From assembly GCA_023434855.1 (NCBI GenBank), contig JAEYSJ010000229.1:1-15970 (forward strand): DNA of 15,970 nt. The letters are read 5' to 3'. Under the pieces are notes generated by a model. The model was not told where the DNA came from, ran no database searches, and worked only from the letters and a program-made list of their open reading frames with translations. The translations under genes and the position numbers were made by a program. The DNA is from Bacillota bacterium (GTDB taxonomy: Bacteria > Bacillota_C > Negativicutes > JAEYSJ01). Shown piece by piece: positions 13,050 through 15,970 of this stretch. Positions within the stretch are counted from its first letter, which is position 1; each line of letters starts with the position of its first letter.

Positions 13050-14468
13050 ATGCCGCGTAGATCTAAGGAAACGGGGCGGGATTACCAATTGGCAACACGA
13101 AACCTCAGTCAGATTTTTGATAAGTTACCTGATCCAATATTTGTTACCGATTCTGACGGCAATGTGTTGCTTTCCAATTCAACAACTGCTTTGACGTTGG
13201 ATATGTCTTTGGATCAGCTTCTCAGATCGAATGTGGGTGACCTTGTTAAAAACGGCTATTATACGAAATCCTACGCTTTAGAAGCTGTTGAAAAAAAGTG
13301 TGTTGTAAAGGGTGAACTGACTACCAAGCTAAACATGAAACAGCTATCTGTCAGCACACCCATCATGGATGAGGAAGGTAACGTTGTCCTGGTAATAACC
13401 GTTGGCAAGCCGGCTGAGACCGCAGCCAAATGTATGAGTCCGGAAGAACGGGAAATGGTTAACCGCCGCAAGCGGGAGGTTGAGTATTTACGCAGCTATG
13501 TATTAGATACTGATGCGGTGGTAGCTGAGAGCAGGTCAATGCGGGAAATATTACTGCAGGCTCATACTGTTGCCCAGACCGACAGCACTGTTGTTCTCTA
13601 TGGTGAATCAGGCACAGGCAAGGAGATTTTGGCTAAATATCTGCATCGTCACAGCAAAAGAGCGAATGAGGCTTTTATTGCCGTGAATTGTGCCACTTTA
13701 CCTGAGCATCTCGTTGAATCAGAACTATTTGGTTATGAGAAAGGGGCTTTTACCGGTGCGAACGCCGGCGGTAAAATAGGCTTGTTTGAGGCTGCACATC
13801 GCGGTACGCTATTCCTGGATGAGATTGCGGAACTTCCCCTGTCTCTTCAGTCCAAACTTCTTCGTGTGCTGGAGACCCGCGAAGTGCGGCGGCTGGGTAG
13901 CCATATAGACCGGAAGCTTGATTTCCGGTTGATTGCAGCTACTCATAAAGACCTGCAAAAGATGACCCAGGAAGGAACTTTCCGCACCGATTTATATTAC
14001 CGTCTAAATGTTATACCTGTGCACATACCGCCTCTCAGGGAGAGACCTGAGGATATTAAGGCATTGGCACGAAAGTTTCTCGCCGATTTTAAAAAAAAGT
14101 ATCAATCGGATATTCAACTGACACCAGATACCTTGAAATCGTTGCAGCAACACAATTGGCCGGGCAATGTGCGGGAATTAAGAAATGTTATCGAAAGACT
14201 GGCGATCAACGGTTTGCAGAGTTATCCTTCCGGGCATAATGTTTTAAACGAGCAGCTTCCCGGCACAGACGAGAGCAGTATGCAGGTAACAGGACTCAGG
14301 GGGACGCTGAAACAAGTTATGCGGACACTTGAAAATCGCTATATCTGCCAGGTGCTGCATGAATGCGGCGGAAAAATGGGAGAGACGGCAAATAAATTAG
14401 GAATTTACCGTACTGTACTATACCGGAAGTTAAAATCGTTTGAACAGGAGAAAAATATAATACAGTAA
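13050..14468 (+). CDS. Sigma-54-dependent transcriptional activator (PAS - AAA+ - Fis HTH)
   Basis: This 472-residue regulator has a single N-terminal PAS domain (about 18-120, LPDPIFVTDSDGNVLLSN). The AAA+ domain (about 155-390) has Walker A GESGTGKE at 185-192, the sigma-54-contact loop GAFTGA at 232-237, Walker B GTLFLDEIAE, and NWPGNVRELRNVIERL. A C-terminal Fis-type helix-turn-helix lies at about 425-468 (MGETANKLGIYRTVLYRKLK). It has no membrane segment or receiver domain, so it probably senses a cytoplasmic ligand by PAS. AAGGTG precedes the ATG. It sits between two sigma-54-type promoters (3524 and 14857) that share a palindromic upstream site, making it the obvious candidate regulator of both. 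A terminator follows the stop. Confidence 0.95.
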   Translation: MPRRSKETGRDYQLATRNLSQIFDKLPDPIFVTDSDGNVLLSNSTTALTLDMSLDQLLRSNVGDLVKNGYYTKSYALEAVEKKCVVKGELTTKLNMKQLSVSTPIMDEEGNVVLVITVGKPAETAAKCMSPEEREMVNRRKREVEYLRSYVLDTDAVVAESRSMREILLQAHTVAQTDSTVVLYGESGTGKEILAKYLHRHSKRANEAFIAVNCATLPEHLVESELFGYEKGAFTGANAGGKIGLFEAAHRGTLFLDEIAELPLSLQSKLLRVLETREVRRLGSHIDRKLDFRLIAATHKDLQKMTQEGTFRTDLYYRLNVIPVHIPPLRERPEDIKALARKFLADFKKKYQSDIQLTPDTLKSLQQHNWPGNVRELRNVIERLAINGLQSYPSGHNVLNEQLPGTDESSMQVTGLRGTLKQVMRTLENRYICQVLHECGGKMGETANKLGIYRTVLYRKLKSFEQEKNIIQ

Positions 14469-14479
14469 TTTATAGACGA

Positions 14480-14513
14480 CTGGATGTACTGTTATTGGTA
14501 CATCCGGTTTTTT
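14480..14513 (+). terminator. Terminator of the activator gene, overlapping palindrome copy C
   Basis: CTGGATGTAC (14480-14489) and GTACATCCGG (14498-14507) pair over 10 bp (one G-T) around 8 bases and are followed at once by TTTTTT, a canonical rho-independent terminator 11 bases after the stop codon. The same bases form GATGTACT-GTTATT-GGTACATC, the 8-6-8 operator core (centre 14493), 70 bp upstream of copy D. It may therefore do both jobs. Confidence 0.75.
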
Positions 14514-14550
14514 GTTTCAGCGGCAGCATAATTGGCAAGCGGATTAAATA

Positions 14551-14576
14551 GCGATGTACCTAAAAAGGTGCATCGC
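14551..14576. promoter_or_regulatory. Palindromic operator / probable activator-binding site (copy D)
   Basis: GCGATGTACC-TAAAAA-GGTGCATCGC is a 10-6-10 palindrome with one mismatch (wobble in RNA). It matches copies A-C and has the same TAAAAA centre as the degenerate site at 3430. It is followed by TATTTT, so a weak terminator role is also possible. Confidence 0.65.
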
Positions 14577-14596
14577 TATTTTCAGAATTTTGCTAA

Positions 14597-14618
14597 AATG
14601 TTGCAAAAAAGGTACGTG
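14597..14618. promoter_or_regulatory. Degenerate second activator site (partner of copy D)
   Basis: AATGTTGC-AAAAAA-GGTACGTG closely matches the degenerate site at 3430-3451 (shared TGTTGC, A-rich centre, GGTACG). It lies 44 bp centre to centre from copy D, against 43 bp in the first promoter region. Confidence 0.5.
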
Positions 14619-14663
14619 CAGTATAAGTTCCCGGGCGTAGGCAGTTAATACTGGTATTTTTTG

Positions 14664-14836
14664 AACCACAGAGGACACAGAGGACACAGAGGGAACGACT
14701 AACAAGTAGAGCACAATTAAAAATCGGGATATTGTGCTACAGTAACTGTGATAAGAGAAACACGCCGGGTCCAAGATATCGCAGGGTAAAGGAGATTAAT
14801 AATAACCACTCTGTGTCCTCTGCGTCCTCTGTGGTT
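14664..14836. mobile_element. MITE-like element with CACAGAGGA-repeat termini, 173 bp
   Basis: The left end (14664-14692) begins AACCACAGAGGACACAGAGG and holds three tandem 9-base units (ACAGAGGAC). The right end (14804-14836) is its near-perfect inverse, ending in CCTCTGTGGTT. About 110 bp lie between, without a credible gene. From recollection, AACCACAGAGGACAC-type ends are dispersed in many bacterial genomes. It sits between the operator sites and the sigma-54 promoter. I see no clear target-site duplication. Confidence 0.65.
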
Positions 14837-14856
14837 AGCCGTATCCTTAAATTTTT

Positions 14857-14872
14857 TGGCACGAAATTTGCT
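14857..14872 (+). promoter_or_regulatory. Sigma-54 (-24/-12) promoter of the CoA-transferase gene
   Basis: TGGCACGAAATTTGCT is a full match to TGGCAC-N5-TTGCW, with GG at 14858-14859 and GC at 14870-14871 separated by 10 bases. The predicted transcription start is near 14883, about 40 bases before the GTG at 14924. Confidence 0.88.
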
Positions 14873-14923
14873 CTATATAATTGCAAAGCATATTGGGTGC
14901 AAATTGAAAGGGGCGATTTTAAC

Positions 14924-15970
14924 GTGTCAAAAGTAATAACCGCAGAACAGGCGGCAGCGTTAATTAAGGATGGCGCTACTGTGGCTGCCACCGGCTTTGG
15001 TCTTGCCGCTTGGGCGGAGGAAATCGCGCAGGCTATTGAAAAAAGATTTGTTGATATCGGTCATCCGCGCAATTTAACTCTTACCCATGCATCAGCAATC
15101 GGTGACTGGAAAGAACGGGGTACAACCCGTTTAGGCAAAGAGGGTTTGATCAAGCGGTGGATTGGCGCGCATATTGGCTCATCCGCCGGGATGTCCAAGC
15201 TGCTGGCTGAGAATAAAATAGAAGCATATTGTTTGCCGCAGGGTGTAATTGTGCAATTGTTCCGGGAAATAGCCGCTAAGCGGCCGGGTCTGATTACCAA
15301 AGTCGGCCTGGGAACATTTGTTGATCCCCGGATCGATGGAGCAAAAATGAATTCTGTCACTACAGAAGATATTGTAAAAGTTGTCGAGTTCGAAGGCGAA
15401 GAGTGGCTTTTCTATAAAACATTTCCCATTGATGTAGCGTTAATCCGGGGCACGGTAGTTGACGAGCATGGCAATCTTACCATGGACAAAGAAGGGGTGC
15501 TGATGGAGGCACTGCCGCTGGCTCAGGCCGCTAAGAACTCCGGCGGGATAGTTATCGTACAGGCGGAGTATCTGGCCAAGGCCGGCTCTTTACACCCCAA
15601 ACAGGTTAAAGTTCCCGGCATTCTCGTTGACCATATTGTTATCGCGACAAAACAGGAATGCTGCTGGCAGACGGAAGGACTTTACTTCAATCCTGCCTTC
15701 GCCGGCGATATCAAAGTGACATTAAACAGCATTCCGGAATTGCCGATGGATGAGCGCAAAATCATTGCCCGCAGGGCAGCCATGGAGTTAACCTCCAATA
15801 CTATTGTAAATTTGGGGGTTGGTATACCCAGTGACGTTGCGGCAATCGCTGCTGAAGAAGATGTGGTGGAATTGCTGACACTTACTACTGAAGCAGGCGG
15901 TATTGGCGGTGTTCCGGCAAGTCTGCCCAACTTCGGCCACTCTTACAATGGTGAAGCAGTAGTCGAACAC
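14924..15970 (+). CDS. Family I acyl-CoA:carboxylate CoA-transferase (propionate/acetate CoA-transferase-like), partial
   Basis: 349 codons are present and the gene runs off the window. The N-terminal AtoD-like half includes LIKDGATVAATGFGL and, at about 168-190, FPIDVALIRGTVVDEHGNLT. The AtoA-like half begins near 284 (ARRAAMELTSNTIVNLGVGI, PSDVAAIAAEE). In TTEAGGIGG, Glu323 is the likely thioester-forming catalytic residue; the position agrees with the catalytic Glu near residue 324 of Clostridium propionicum propionate CoA-transferase. The fused alpha-beta layout is the propionate/YdiF type. It exchanges CoA between acyl-CoA and free carboxylates. GTG 14924 follows AAAGGGG (14907-14913). 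Expression should depend on sigma-54 and the adjacent activator, linking it to the methyl-transfer cluster. Confidence 0.92.
   Translation, partial: MSKVITAEQAAALIKDGATVAATGFGLAAWAEEIAQAIEKRFVDIGHPRNLTLTHASAIGDWKERGTTRLGKEGLIKRWIGAHIGSSAGMSKLLAENKIEAYCLPQGVIVQLFREIAAKRPGLITKVGLGTFVDPRIDGAKMNSVTTEDIVKVVEFEGEEWLFYKTFPIDVALIRGTVVDEHGNLTMDKEGVLMEALPLAQAAKNSGGIVIVQAEYLAKAGSLHPKQVKVPGILVDHIVIATKQECCWQTEGLYFNPAFAGDIKVTLNSIPELPMDERKIIARRAAMELTSNTIVNLGVGIPSDVAAIAAEEDVVELLTLTTEAGGIGGVPASLPNFGHSYNGEAVVEH

Overview
The window looks like a spore-forming, diderm Firmicute of the Negativicutes (Sporomusa/Pelosinus-like). Three things point there: an SLH-domain beta-barrel outer-membrane protein with a C-terminal Phe (5395-6816), a CotJC-type manganese catalase remnant (2237-2674), and corrinoid-dependent methyl-transfer genes typical of acetogens. 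The genus is inferred from gene content, not proven.

Left part (1-2674): the end of an unidentified gene, a HicB-type antitoxin and a large serine recombinase (700-2169). Immediately downstream lies a manganese catalase/CotJC gene that has lost about its first 60 residues exactly where the recombinase region ends. The simplest reading is the right end of an integrated element that has split the catalase gene. Positions 2691-3880 are mostly non-coding. They hold a terminator, a small hypothetical gene, an inverted-repeat (MITE-like) element, a 39-codon gene on the minus strand, a palindromic operator, a near-consensus sigma-54 promoter and an AT-rich structured leader.

Main part (3881-14468): a co-oriented catabolic cluster. 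Order: leader ORF, MFS transporter, SLH porin, strong terminator, second MFS transporter, two tandem soluble chemoreceptors, corrinoid protein, UroD-family methyltransferase, CobW-type GTPase, a 124-residue unknown protein and a PAS-AAA+-Fis sigma-54 activator. Right part (14469-15970): operator palindromes, a 173-bp inverted-repeat element, a consensus sigma-54 promoter and the first 349 codons of a family I acyl-CoA transferase.

Suggested working model (inference): an anionic methylated substrate crosses the outer membrane through the porin and the inner membrane through one or both MFS carriers. The UroD-family enzyme moves its methyl group to the corrinoid protein, and the CoA-transferase may activate a remaining carboxylate. 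The sigma-54 activator would control both ends through a palindrome, ATGTACY-N6-GGTRCAT, found four times. Two of these copies have a degenerate second site 43-44 bp downstream followed by a -24/-12 promoter. No tetrahydrofolate methyltransferase (MT2) or RamA-type corrinoid activator is in view, so these must be encoded elsewhere or replaced.
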